A DNA stretch of 64,000 nucleotides, from NCBI RefSeq assembly GCF_016863655.1, contig NZ_BOPH01000027.1:1-64000 (forward strand). The letters run 5' to 3'. This stretch comes from Virgisporangium ochraceum. Lineage in GTDB: Bacteria; Actinomycetota; Actinomycetes; Mycobacteriales; Micromonosporaceae. Position numbers and translations under genes: made by a program. Within the stretch, counting starts at the first letter, position 1. Every line of letters starts with the position of its first letter. The notes below the pieces were generated by a model. That model ran no database searches. It saw only the letters and a list, made by a program, of their open reading frames with translations, and was not told the origin of the DNA. This document shows positions 6,505-13,873 of this stretch, one piece after another.

Positions 6505-7296
6505 TCAGAGAAGGGCGCGCAGGCGGGCCGTGACGTACCCGTCCAGCGGCGTACCCAGCCCCGGATCGGCATGGGTCGCGGCCTCCGCCAGCAGACGGGC
6601 GGTCGCCAGGGCGGCGGCCAGCACCGCGGCCCGGTCGGGGACGGCGTACGTCCCGGCGATTCCGGCGGGCAGGGTCGGTACCGGCTCGTCGAGGAGGCTG
6701 GTCAGGCCGTAGGCGGGGTACGGCACCCCCTCGCCGGCGGCCCACAGCTGGAAGACCCGCCCGCGGGCTCGCTCGACCTGGTCCAGCGCCTCCAGCAGGG
6801 AACCGCGGCTCACGTACTTCGCCACGTTGGCCAGCGCCTCCCACCCGTCGAGGAGCCAGTTGCGGGGGTCGTCCGGCGCGACACGCAGCACCGACGGCTC
6901 GTACGGCACAGCCAGCCGGCCGGCGCGGTCCAGCAGGGCGACCGAACCCGGGGGCAGGCCGCGGCGGTCGGCGGCCGGCACGGCGACCAGGTCGATCTGG
7001 CCGCCGTCGGCGTACTGCACCCACCAGCGGGGCATACCGGCGTAGGGCTGGGCCGACACGTCGACGACGGCGCCGAGGGCGCGCAGCAGTCCGTCCACAG
7101 TGGACACCACCGCCCCGTCGGTGTAGCCGAGGCCCAGGTCGAGGTCGCTCAGCTCGTCGCCCCGGCCGGCGGCCACGGAGCAGCCCAGCTCGAGCCACTC
7201 CCAGCGGTCGTCGGCCGAGACCGCCGCCACGAGGCCGGAGAGCAGCCGCTTCTGCACGGCCAACGACGACGGCAGGGAGGCGATGAAGTCAGACAT
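6505..7296 (-). CDS. Nucleotidyltransferase-fold protein
   Basis: A 263-residue protein with a polymerase-beta-type nucleotidyltransferase motif, GCSVAAGRGDELSDLDLGLGY at about 38-58, where the DLD pair would bind Mg. This resembles aminoglycoside adenylyltransferases and other minimal nucleotidyltransferases. The remaining all-alpha part (EALANVAKYVSRGSLLEALDQVERAR) fits a substrate-binding domain. The ATG at 7296 overlaps the end of the deaminase gene by 8 nt, so it is the last gene of a three-gene operon. The substrate is unknown; resistance activity cannot be assumed. Confidence 0.7.
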   Translation of the reverse strand: MSDFIASLPSSLAVQKRLLSGLVAAVSADDRWEWLELGCSVAAGRGDELSDLDLGLGYTDGAVVSTVDGLLRALGAVVDVSAQPYAGMPRWWVQYADGGQIDLVAVPAADRRGLPPGSVALLDRAGRLAVPYEPSVLRVAPDDPRNWLLDGWEALANVAKYVSRGSLLEALDQVERARGRVFQLWAAGEGVPYPAYGLTSLLDEPVPTLPAGIAGTYAVPDRAAVLAAALATARLLAEAATHADPGLGTPLDGYVTARLRALL

Positions 7297-7795
7297 CGGG
7301 CAGCCCGGCCATGACCTCGGCGAAGTGCCGGAACCCCGAGTCGGCCGGCGCCGTGCCGCACCAGCGGCGGTACAGGTCGCGGCACTCGGTGCGGCGCACG
7401 CCACCGGCGATGGAGGGCAGTCGATACCACTCCATGCCGGGCCCGGGTCGCCATCCGGCGAGCACCGCGTGCGCGCCGTCGCCGGGGGCCTCCAGGCCGT
7501 AGGTCAGCTCGTCGACGCGCAGCGCCATCGCGGCGCCGAGGCACATGACGCACGGCTCCAGCGTGGTGGCCAGCCGCAGCGGGGCGGGGCGCCGGTCCCA
7601 CCCGAGCAGGCTGTCGGCGTCGGCCATGGCCAGCATCTCGGCGTGGGCCAGCCGCCGCCGGGAGCCGACGTCGCTGGTGTGCGCCCGGGCGATGATCTCG
7701 TCGCCGACCGCCAGCACCGCGCCGATCGGCAGCTCACCGGCCGCGAGCGCCGCCTCGGCCACCGCCAGCGCCTCCCCCATGAGGTCGATGGTCAC
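7289..7795 (-). CDS. Nucleoside/tRNA-adenosine deaminase family protein
   Basis: A 168-residue cytidine/deoxycytidylate deaminase-fold protein with the zinc-site signatures HAEMLAMAD (His ligand and catalytic Glu) and EPCVMCLGAAMAL (two Cys ligands). It resembles TadA/guanine-deaminase-type enzymes that deaminate bases or nucleosides. The GTG start at 7795, giving VTIDLMGEALAVAEAALAAG, is chosen because it restores the usual N-terminal helix and forms a GTGA overlap with the upstream flavoprotein gene; the ATG at 7780 would cut into that helix. Confidence 0.8.
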   Translation of the reverse strand: MTIDLMGEALAVAEAALAAGELPIGAVLAVGDEIIARAHTSDVGSRRRLAHAEMLAMADADSLLGWDRRPAPLRLATTLEPCVMCLGAAMALRVDELTYGLEAPGDGAHAVLAGWRPGPGMEWYRLPSIAGGVRRTECRDLYRRWCGTAPADSGFRHFAEVMAGLPDV

Positions 7796-8928
7796 CGGCG
7801 CACGATACCGCCGCCGATGCGGGCGAGCGTGCCGGCGGTGAGCGTGCCGTCGCCGAGGCCGAGTTCGACCATCGTGTCGAACACGCGCTGGCTGTCGCGG
7901 GCCGCGCGCACCGCCGCGTCGACCATGAACCGCCGCCGCCCGAGCGCCGCGGCCACCCCGCTGTGGCGCAGGTGCCGGCCCAGTCGCCGGTCGAGGTCCG
8001 CGGCATACCGCCGCGCCGCGTCGGCGTCGGCCTTCGACTGGACCGCGTGAGCGGCGGCCGCGCCCGCCAGCGCCCCCGAGCGGACCGCGTAGAAGATGCC
8101 TTCGCCGGTGAACGGGTTGATCAGCGACAATGCGTCGCCGGCGAGGAGCACCCGGCCCCGGCCGGGTGGCGGCCGGTGCGTCGACAGCGGCAGCAGGTGC
8201 GCCTTCAGGTCGGTGACGCCGGCCGGGTCGACGTCGGGCAGCAGCGCGGCCAGCCGTTCGACCAGGTGCTCCCGGGTCAGCGCCGGCCCGCGCAGCACCT
8301 CGCCGTAGCCGACGTTGGCCCGCCCGTCGCCGATCGGGAACGCCCACGCGTACGCCGGCCACCGCCGCGCGGCCGTGACGATGCGCTGCTCCGCCGGGCC
8401 GGTCGGCGCCGGCGCGTAGCCGCGGATGGCCAGCGCCAGGTGCCCGTCGGGGTTGCGTGGGAAGCCCAGGTACCGGCGCACCGTCGAGCCGGCGCCGTCG
8501 GCACCGACGAGGGTCCGGGTGGCGAACGCGCCATCCACGATCAAGCGGTGGCCGTCAACATTGATTGAGCGCACGGTACGACGGCGCCACACCGCGCCGG
8601 CGGACAGTGCGGCCGCGACCAGGCCGGCGTCGAAGACAGCACGCGGGACGGTGTAGGCCGCGCGCGCGAGGCGGCGCCCGACCACGACGCCGCCGGGCGA
8701 CCGCAGGCTGAGTGCCGGCACGGGCGCGAACCCCGCGACCGCGTCGGTGACGCCGAGGTCGCGCAGTACGTCGAGCGCGTGCGGGGCGATGCCGTCGCCG
8801 CAGGCCTTGTCGCGCGGGAAGTCGGACCGGTCGACGAGCACCACCGAGGCGCCCGCCCGGCGGGCCGCGAGCGCCGCCGCCGAGCCGGCGGGGCCGGCAC
8901 CGACGACCGCCACGTCGTACTCCTCCAC
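7792..8928 (-). CDS. FAD-dependent oxidoreductase, geranylgeranyl-reductase family
   Basis: A 378-residue flavoprotein with an N-terminal Rossmann motif DVAVVGAGPAGSAAALAARR, the family hallmark PRDKACGDGIAPHAL (about 38-52), and the second FAD motif GRVLLAGDALSLINPFTGEGIFYA. Members saturate isoprenoid chains of menaquinone or archaeal-type lipids, and some act in secondary metabolism. The GTG at 8928 (VEEYDVAVVG) is preferred over the ATG at 8952, which adds eight non-conserved residues. It heads the operon with the deaminase and nucleotidyltransferase; a shared pathway is not obvious. TCAACATTGA occurs at 8555-8564. Confidence 0.8.
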   Translation of the reverse strand: MEEYDVAVVGAGPAGSAAALAARRAGASVVLVDRSDFPRDKACGDGIAPHALDVLRDLGVTDAVAGFAPVPALSLRSPGGVVVGRRLARAAYTVPRAVFDAGLVAAALSAGAVWRRRTVRSINVDGHRLIVDGAFATRTLVGADGAGSTVRRYLGFPRNPDGHLALAIRGYAPAPTGPAEQRIVTAARRWPAYAWAFPIGDGRANVGYGEVLRGPALTREHLVERLAALLPDVDPAGVTDLKAHLLPLSTHRPPPGRGRVLLAGDALSLINPFTGEGIFYAVRSGALAGAAAAHAVQSKADADAARRYAADLDRRLGRHLRHSGVAAALGRRRFMVDAAVRAARDSQRVFDTMVELGLGDGTLTAGTLARIGGGIVRR

Positions 8929-9002
8929 GTGGTGAAGCCTGCCACGCGCCACCCGCGCCGTGAATTGACAGGATTTCCTTTCTATTGGAGAGTGGCGGCG
9001 TG

Positions 9003-9422
9003 ATGACGCTGGTGGAACCGGATCCGCTCGACGCGGATCCGCTCGGTGGGGCGCTGGCCCCGCTGCGACGGCGGCTGCTGCTCCGGCTGGCCGTGCCCGC
9101 CTCGGCCAGCGAGCTGGCGCCGGAGTTCGGGGTCAGCCGGCAGAAGCTGAACTACCACCTGCGGCGGCTCGAGGAGGCGGGGCTGGTCGAGCTCGTCGCC
9201 GAACGGCAGCGGCGCGGGTTCACCGAGCGGGTGCTGCGGTCGGTCGCGGGGTTCGCCGTGGAGGCGGAGGTGCGCCTGGCCGCGCCGGCCGAGGTGCACG
9301 CGTTCAGCGAGGCGCTGGCCGGGGCGATGGCCGAGGTGGTGGCCCGGTTCGACCGTCCCGGTGGGCGGGCGTACCGGGTGGTCGGCGCCGGTCAGGCCGC
9401 GGAGGCCCTCGATGCGGCCTGA
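9003..9422 (+). CDS. ArsR-type winged-helix regulator
   Basis: A 139-residue regulator. LRRRLLLRLAVPASASELAPEFGVSRQKLNYHLRRLEEAGLVELV is a typical ArsR winged helix without visible metal-binding Cys. The ATG at 9003 follows GGAGAG by about 11 nt; TTG 8985 and GTG 9000 are alternatives. A short AGGA-TT-TCCT dyad lies in the 74-bp divergent gap to the flavoprotein gene. It overlaps the next gene, an SRPBCC protein, by 11 nt, a common ArsR/SRPBCC pairing. Confidence 0.8.
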   Translation: MTLVEPDPLDADPLGGALAPLRRRLLLRLAVPASASELAPEFGVSRQKLNYHLRRLEEAGLVELVAERQRRGFTERVLRSVAGFAVEAEVRLAAPAEVHAFSEALAGAMAEVVARFDRPGGRAYRVVGAGQAAEALDAA

Positions 9423-10071
9423 CCCCGCGGTACTCGAGGTCACCGTCGCCGCGTCGGCGGGCACGGTGTGGGTCGCGCTGCGCGAGCCCGAGCTGATCCG
9501 CCGCTGGCACGGCTGGAACGTCGACGGGCTGGCCGAAGAGGTCCGCACGATCTACCTCAACGGTGTGGTCGAGGATCCCGACACGCGCACGCTCGAGATC
9601 ACCGGCGGCGACCGGTTCACGCTGCACGAGGCGCCGGGCGGCACGACCGTCCGCATCGAGCGGGCACCCGAGGGCAGCGACCCCGACTGGGACGACGACT
9701 ACGACGACATAACCCGGGGCTGGTGGACGTTCCTGCAGCAGCTGCGCTTCGCCGTCGAACGGCACGCGCTCGCCGAACGGCGCACGATCGTGCTCCAGGG
9801 CGCGGCGCCGGCCGACCTGTCGGTGTCCGGGGAGGTCGGCGCGGCCTACCGTCTCGCCGTGCCGGAGCTGTCCGGGACCGTCTGGGCCCGCCGGCCGGGG
9901 CAGCTCGCGCTGACCGTCGACGGTTGGGGCGACGGGCTGCTCGTCGTCACCCGCCAGCCCGACGGCGGCACCCAGCTGGTTCTCACCACGTACGGCCTCG
10001 ACGACGACGCCTTCGACGCGCTGGAGACCCGGTGGGCCGCGTGGTGGGAGAAGCACGACCCGTTACCGTAG
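9412..10071 (+). CDS. SRPBCC / AHSA1-like domain protein
   Basis: A 219-residue protein with an activator-of-Hsp90-like START fold in its first ~125 residues: LEVTVAASAGTVWVALREPELIRRWHGWN, then GDRFTLHEAPGGTTVRIER and GWWTFLQQLRFAVERH. A second region (GAAYRLAVPELSGTVWARRPGQLALTVDGWGDGLLVVTRQ) may be a partial second domain of the same fold. It overlaps the ArsR gene by 11 nt and is surely co-translated with it. These domains bind hydrophobic ligands; the ligand is unknown. Confidence 0.75.
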   Translation: MRPDPAVLEVTVAASAGTVWVALREPELIRRWHGWNVDGLAEEVRTIYLNGVVEDPDTRTLEITGGDRFTLHEAPGGTTVRIERAPEGSDPDWDDDYDDITRGWWTFLQQLRFAVERHALAERRTIVLQGAAPADLSVSGEVGAAYRLAVPELSGTVWARRPGQLALTVDGWGDGLLVVTRQPDGGTQLVLTTYGLDDDAFDALETRWAAWWEKHDPLP

Positions 10072-10075
10072 GTCG

Positions 10076-11275
10076 ATGGCTTCCAGGTGCCCCCGCTGCG
10101 GCCGGCCGGTCGCGTCGTCGGCCCGCCGGTGCCCCTCGTGCGACAAGGTGCTCCGGTCTCCGGTCGACCTCGCGACGCCGCGGCCCACCGAGCTGCCGGC
10201 GGTCACCCGGCCGAAGCCGCCCCGGTCGACCGCGGAGATCCGCACCGAGGCGGCCGTCGAGAGGACGCGGGCCGGCGTGCGCACGGGGATGCGCTTCTGG
10301 CGGTGGCTGCCGCGGCGGGCGAAGTTCGTGCTCGCCGGGGTCGTCGCGGTGCTGGTGATCGGCGTGCCGGCGGCGATCTGGGTCGTGGGAAAGGTCGCGT
10401 ACGCGCCCGAGGAGCCGGTCGAGGACCTCGTGGCGGCGTTCGAGGACCGTGACTACGCCCGCGTGGCGGAGCTCGCGGGCTGTACGGCGCGGCTGTGCCG
10501 GTCGGGCGTCCTGGGCGAGGGGTACACGCCGCCGTCGGACCTGGAGATCGCCGAGGTGGCGATGGGCGGCAGCACCAGCCCCGACACCGCCGACGTGGTG
10601 CTGCGGTACCAGCTGGCCGGCGAGCGGCGCGAGAGCATCATCCGGGTGCGGCGCGAGTCGGGGGTGCTGCCGAAGAGCTGGTCGATCCGGTCGGGGGTCG
10701 TCGGCAGCCTGGAGATCGTGGCGCCGACGGTGAAGTCGGCCCGCGTCGCGGGTCTGCAGGTCGACCCGTCCGCGGGTGGACGCGAGTCGGCGTTGATCGG
10801 CACGTACACCGTGCGGGTCGGCGACGACCCGCTGTACGAGAGCGCACCGATCGACGCCACCGTGGCGGGCGACCTGCGCACGTCGAGGTCGACGAGCGTC
10901 GACGTCCGCACGACCGTGAAGCAGTCGGCCCGCGACGAGGTCGCGACGCAGGTCAGGGCGTTCCTCGAGGGGTGCGCCGGCCAGGACGCCGTGAAGCCGA
11001 AGGTGAACGACCGGCCGTGCCCGTTCTCGGCCCGCCAGCCACAGGCGTTCTCGACCGACTTCGCGTGGAAGCTCGACCCCGCGCCGGAGTTCGAGGTGGT
11101 GGTTCCGGACAGGCCCCGCGAGGGCGTGGTGCTGGAGGTCCGCACCACGAAGCCGGGTTCGGCGGTATTCAGCTACACGGCCCAGAACCAGCCGTTCCAG
11201 TACGACCCGGTGCCGGTCAGCGTGAAGGGCGACGTCTACCTCACCGACGGAAAGATCCAGTTCTTCGCGACCTAG
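10076..11275 (+). CDS. Zinc-ribbon single-pass membrane protein
   Basis: A 399-residue protein of unknown function. The N-terminus is a compact zinc ribbon (CPRCGRPVASSARRCPSC, residues 5-22), followed by a Pro/Thr/Arg-rich cytoplasmic linker and one transmembrane helix (about 83-105, FVLAGVVAVLVIGVPAAIWVV). About 290 residues with repeated beta-rich segments then lie outside the membrane. This layout resembles TcaA/YvbJ-type zinc-ribbon envelope proteins. It starts 4 bp after the SRPBCC gene and ends 2 bp before a convergent MFS gene. Confidence 0.65.
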   Translation: MASRCPRCGRPVASSARRCPSCDKVLRSPVDLATPRPTELPAVTRPKPPRSTAEIRTEAAVERTRAGVRTGMRFWRWLPRRAKFVLAGVVAVLVIGVPAAIWVVGKVAYAPEEPVEDLVAAFEDRDYARVAELAGCTARLCRSGVLGEGYTPPSDLEIAEVAMGGSTSPDTADVVLRYQLAGERRESIIRVRRESGVLPKSWSIRSGVVGSLEIVAPTVKSARVAGLQVDPSAGGRESALIGTYTVRVGDDPLYESAPIDATVAGDLRTSRSTSVDVRTTVKQSARDEVATQVRAFLEGCAGQDAVKPKVNDRPCPFSARQPQAFSTDFAWKLDPAPEFEVVVPDRPREGVVLEVRTTKPGSAVFSYTAQNQPFQYDPVPVSVKGDVYLTDGKIQFFAT

Positions 11276-11277
11276 GC

Positions 11278-12528
11278 CTACGACAGGCGGGCCAGGTGGC
11301 GGCCGCGGCCCACCGCGGCCAGACCGGCCGCCGCCAGCGCCGCGAGCACCAGCACCCCCGCCGTCAGGCCGGCGACCGACGTCACCGCCGCCGCGGCGAC
11401 GACCATCGGCACGGCCTTCACCGCCAGCGCGCTGCCCAGCGCCCGGGCCGCCGCGCTCCACGCCAGCGCCGTCGTCACCGTGCCGGGCTCGGCGCGTCCG
11501 GCCACGCGGGCGTCCATCACGCCCTCGAACGCGGTGAGGCTGAGGCCCGACAGGAACTGGGCCACCAGCAGGCCGGCCACGTGCGCCGGCGCCAGCACCC
11601 AACCGACCACCATGCCCGCCGCCCACAGGGGCCACGCGACCGCGGGCGGCAGGCGCAGCCGCGTCACCAGGTCGACCGCGACCGGCGACGCCAGCGCGCC
11701 CACGCTGAACGCCAGCGCGGCGCCCGCCACCGCGGTACGGCCGTGCAGCTCGGTCGCCAGGGCCACCGACAGCAGCGTCGGACCGGACCCGAGAACCATC
11801 ACCAGGCCGCCGAAGCCCAGCAGCCGCCACGGCAGCCGGCCGAGCCGGGGCGCGTCCGCGACGGTGCGGGCGCTGGGCACCCGGGCGCGGGTGGCACTGA
11901 CGAACGTGGGCAGCAGGCACGCCGCGTACGCGACCACCACCGCGGTCAGCAGCGGGCCCGAGGGCAGGCCCGACGGTCCGAACGGCAGGAGCGCCGCGAC
12001 GCCCGCGCCGCCGGCCTCGACGGCCGCGATCGACAACGCGTACCCGGTCATCGCCCGGTCGCGGCCGTCGACGGCGGCGACCTCGGCCCGCATGCCGGCG
12101 TAGCCGACCCAGGCCACCAGGTACATCACCAGCACGCCGAGTGCGATCAGCGGGGCCGCCCAGCCGAGGAGCAGGCCCACCATCGTCCCGACGCGCAGCA
12201 GCGCCTCCAGCACGGCCGCGCCGCGCACCAGCAGGCGGCCCGGCCAGCGGTTCGCCACCCAGGTGGTCAGCGGGGCCGAGAGCACCAGGCCGATCAACAT
12301 TGCCGCGTTGTACAGCGCGGCGTCGGCGAGGCCGCCGAAGTGGACCGCGAGCAGCGTGAACAGCGTCCAGCCCAGCGACAGGCCGAACGAGTCGACGAGG
12401 CCGGCCACCAGGAGCTCGCGCAGCCGGCCGGCGCGGTGCCGCCCGCCGGGGGCCGACGCCGCGTGCCGGCCCGCGCGCCGGCCCGCGGGCCCGTCGGTGC
12501 GGCCGGCGTGCCTAGGAAGGACCGGCAT
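11278..12528 (-). CDS. MFS-type transporter
   Basis: A 416-residue membrane protein with about 12 hydrophobic helices, including LLVAGLVDSFGLSLGWTLFTLL, LIGLVLSAPLTTWVANRWPGR (the MFS loop 2-3 region) and VAGLLVAQFLSGLSLTAFEG. It starts inside the last 17 nt of the upstream decarboxylase gene, so its first ~35 polar residues may not be native and a start nearer the first helix is possible. Coupling to a PLP decarboxylase suggests export of, or exchange for, the amine product (inference). Confidence 0.75.
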   Translation of the reverse strand: MPVLPRHAGRTDGPAGRRAGRHAASAPGGRHRAGRLRELLVAGLVDSFGLSLGWTLFTLLAVHFGGLADAALYNAAMLIGLVLSAPLTTWVANRWPGRLLVRGAAVLEALLRVGTMVGLLLGWAAPLIALGVLVMYLVAWVGYAGMRAEVAAVDGRDRAMTGYALSIAAVEAGGAGVAALLPFGPSGLPSGPLLTAVVVAYAACLLPTFVSATRARVPSARTVADAPRLGRLPWRLLGFGGLVMVLGSGPTLLSVALATELHGRTAVAGAALAFSVGALASPVAVDLVTRLRLPPAVAWPLWAAGMVVGWVLAPAHVAGLLVAQFLSGLSLTAFEGVMDARVAGRAEPGTVTTALAWSAAARALGSALAVKAVPMVVAAAAVTSVAGLTAGVLVLAALAAAGLAAVGRGRHLARLS

Positions 12529-13729
12529 CGACGATGCGCTCGCCTTCGCCCGTGCGGGCCCCGGAGCCGACGAACACCGGCGTCGGCGGCGGGAAGCCGT
12601 TGAACCCGGACGCGTAGCTCAACGTGTACGCGCCGGCCGAGCCGATGTACACGCGGTCGCCGGGCGCGATCGTCGCCGGCAGCGCGGCGCCGTAGAACAT
12701 GGTGTCGGAGCTGTCGCACGACGGACCGGTGACCGTGAACTTCCCGCTCGCCGCGTGCGCGTGGTCGGCCCGCGACGTCCACAGCGGGTACTCCCAGCGG
12801 TTGCCGGTCTGCAGCGTCTCCATCAGGCCGTTGAACGCGCCGACGTCGAGGTAGAGCCAGTTCTCGCCGCCGCGGGTCTCGCGCCCGAGCACGGTCGCGA
12901 CGAGCACGCCGCTCTCGGCCACCAGGTGCCGGCCGGGCTCGGCGGCGAGCAGCGCGGGCCGGTACGGGAGGAGTTCGTCGAGAGCCAGCGCCGCGCCGAT
13001 CTCCCCGATGGCCGGCACGTGGTCGACGTAGCGGGCCGGGAATCCGCCGCCAATGTTGAGCATTGTCAACGTGATGCCGTCGCCCGCCGCCTCGGCCATG
13101 ACGCGGCCGGCCGCCGCGACCGCGCGCCGCCACGCCGGCGGGCTCGAGCTCTGCGAGCCCACGTGGAACGTCACGCCGTACGGACGCAGGCCGAGCTTGC
13201 GCGCCAGCCGCAGCAGGTCGGCCGCCTCCGCCTCGTCGGCGCCGAACTTGCGCGAGAGCGGGAAGACCGCGTCGGTGTCGTCGACCCGCAGCCGCAGGTA
13301 GACCGCGCTCCCCGGCGCGTGCTCGGCCAGCTTGTTCAGCTCGCCGGGCGAGTCGAAGCTGAACCGCCACAGGCCGGCGGCGTGCGCCGCGGCGACGTGC
13401 GCCGGCGGCTTGATCGGGTTGCTGTAGAGCACGTCGGCCGGGTCGACGCCGAGGTACTGGAGCATCTTCAGCTCCCCCAGCGACGCCACCTCGAAGCCCG
13501 CGCCGAGGTCGGCCAGCGTCCGCAGGATCTCCGGCGACGAGTTGCACTTCATCGCGTAGTACGGGCGCACGCCGGGCAGCGCCGCACCGAACCGGTGGTA
13601 CCGGTCGGCGACCGTGGAGAGGTCGCTGATCAGGTACGGCGTCGGCGTCGACACGGTCGCGAGCGCCTCGGGGGCGAGTGCGGCCGGCCAGTGCGCGGGA
13701 ATGCCGGAGTGCGTGACGGCGGCGGTCAT
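12512..13729 (-). CDS. Type III PLP-dependent decarboxylase, ornithine/diaminopimelate-like
   Basis: A 405-residue alanine-racemase-fold decarboxylase. PLP binds Lys in YYAMKCN (about residue 60). Other marks are FHVGSQ, NIGGGFP, AEPGRHLVAESG and the C-terminal CDSSDTMF with the active-site Cys-Asp. The length and CDSSD motif favour ornithine/lysine decarboxylase over diaminopimelate decarboxylase, giving putrescine or cadaverine for polyamine or siderophore synthesis. The ATG overlaps nothing upstream. It is coupled to the downstream MFS gene by a 17-nt overlap. Confidence 0.8.
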   Translation of the reverse strand: MTAAVTHSGIPAHWPAALAPEALATVSTPTPYLISDLSTVADRYHRFGAALPGVRPYYAMKCNSSPEILRTLADLGAGFEVASLGELKMLQYLGVDPADVLYSNPIKPPAHVAAAHAAGLWRFSFDSPGELNKLAEHAPGSAVYLRLRVDDTDAVFPLSRKFGADEAEAADLLRLARKLGLRPYGVTFHVGSQSSSPPAWRRAVAAAGRVMAEAAGDGITLTMLNIGGGFPARYVDHVPAIGEIGAALALDELLPYRPALLAAEPGRHLVAESGVLVATVLGRETRGGENWLYLDVGAFNGLMETLQTGNRWEYPLWTSRADHAHAASGKFTVTGPSCDSSDTMFYGAALPATIAPGDRVYIGSAGAYTLSYASGFNGFPPPTPVFVGSGARTGEGERIVDAGPS

Positions 13730-13792
13730 GGCGGGGGGATCTCCAGGGGGGTCGAAATCCGGGGGGACGGGCGTGAGCGCGACCGGTCAGGC

Positions 13793-13873
13793 GGCGCGGG
13801 GGCGCTTTCGGTCACGCGGCGGCGACCGGCGCGGGGGCGCTTTCGGTCAGGCGGCGGCGACCGGCGCGGGGGC
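13793..13873. repeat. 35-bp tandem repeat spanning the stop codon of the GGDEF-EAL gene
   Basis: The segment GCGCGGGGGCG..TTTCGGTCA recurs at about a 35-bp step (CTTTCGGTCA at 13805 and 13840), with a shortened outer copy. On the coding strand the last codons (APAPVAAA) and TGA are copied downstream, producing three successive TGAs. The period is not a multiple of 3, so these stops are in different frames. Confidence 0.8.
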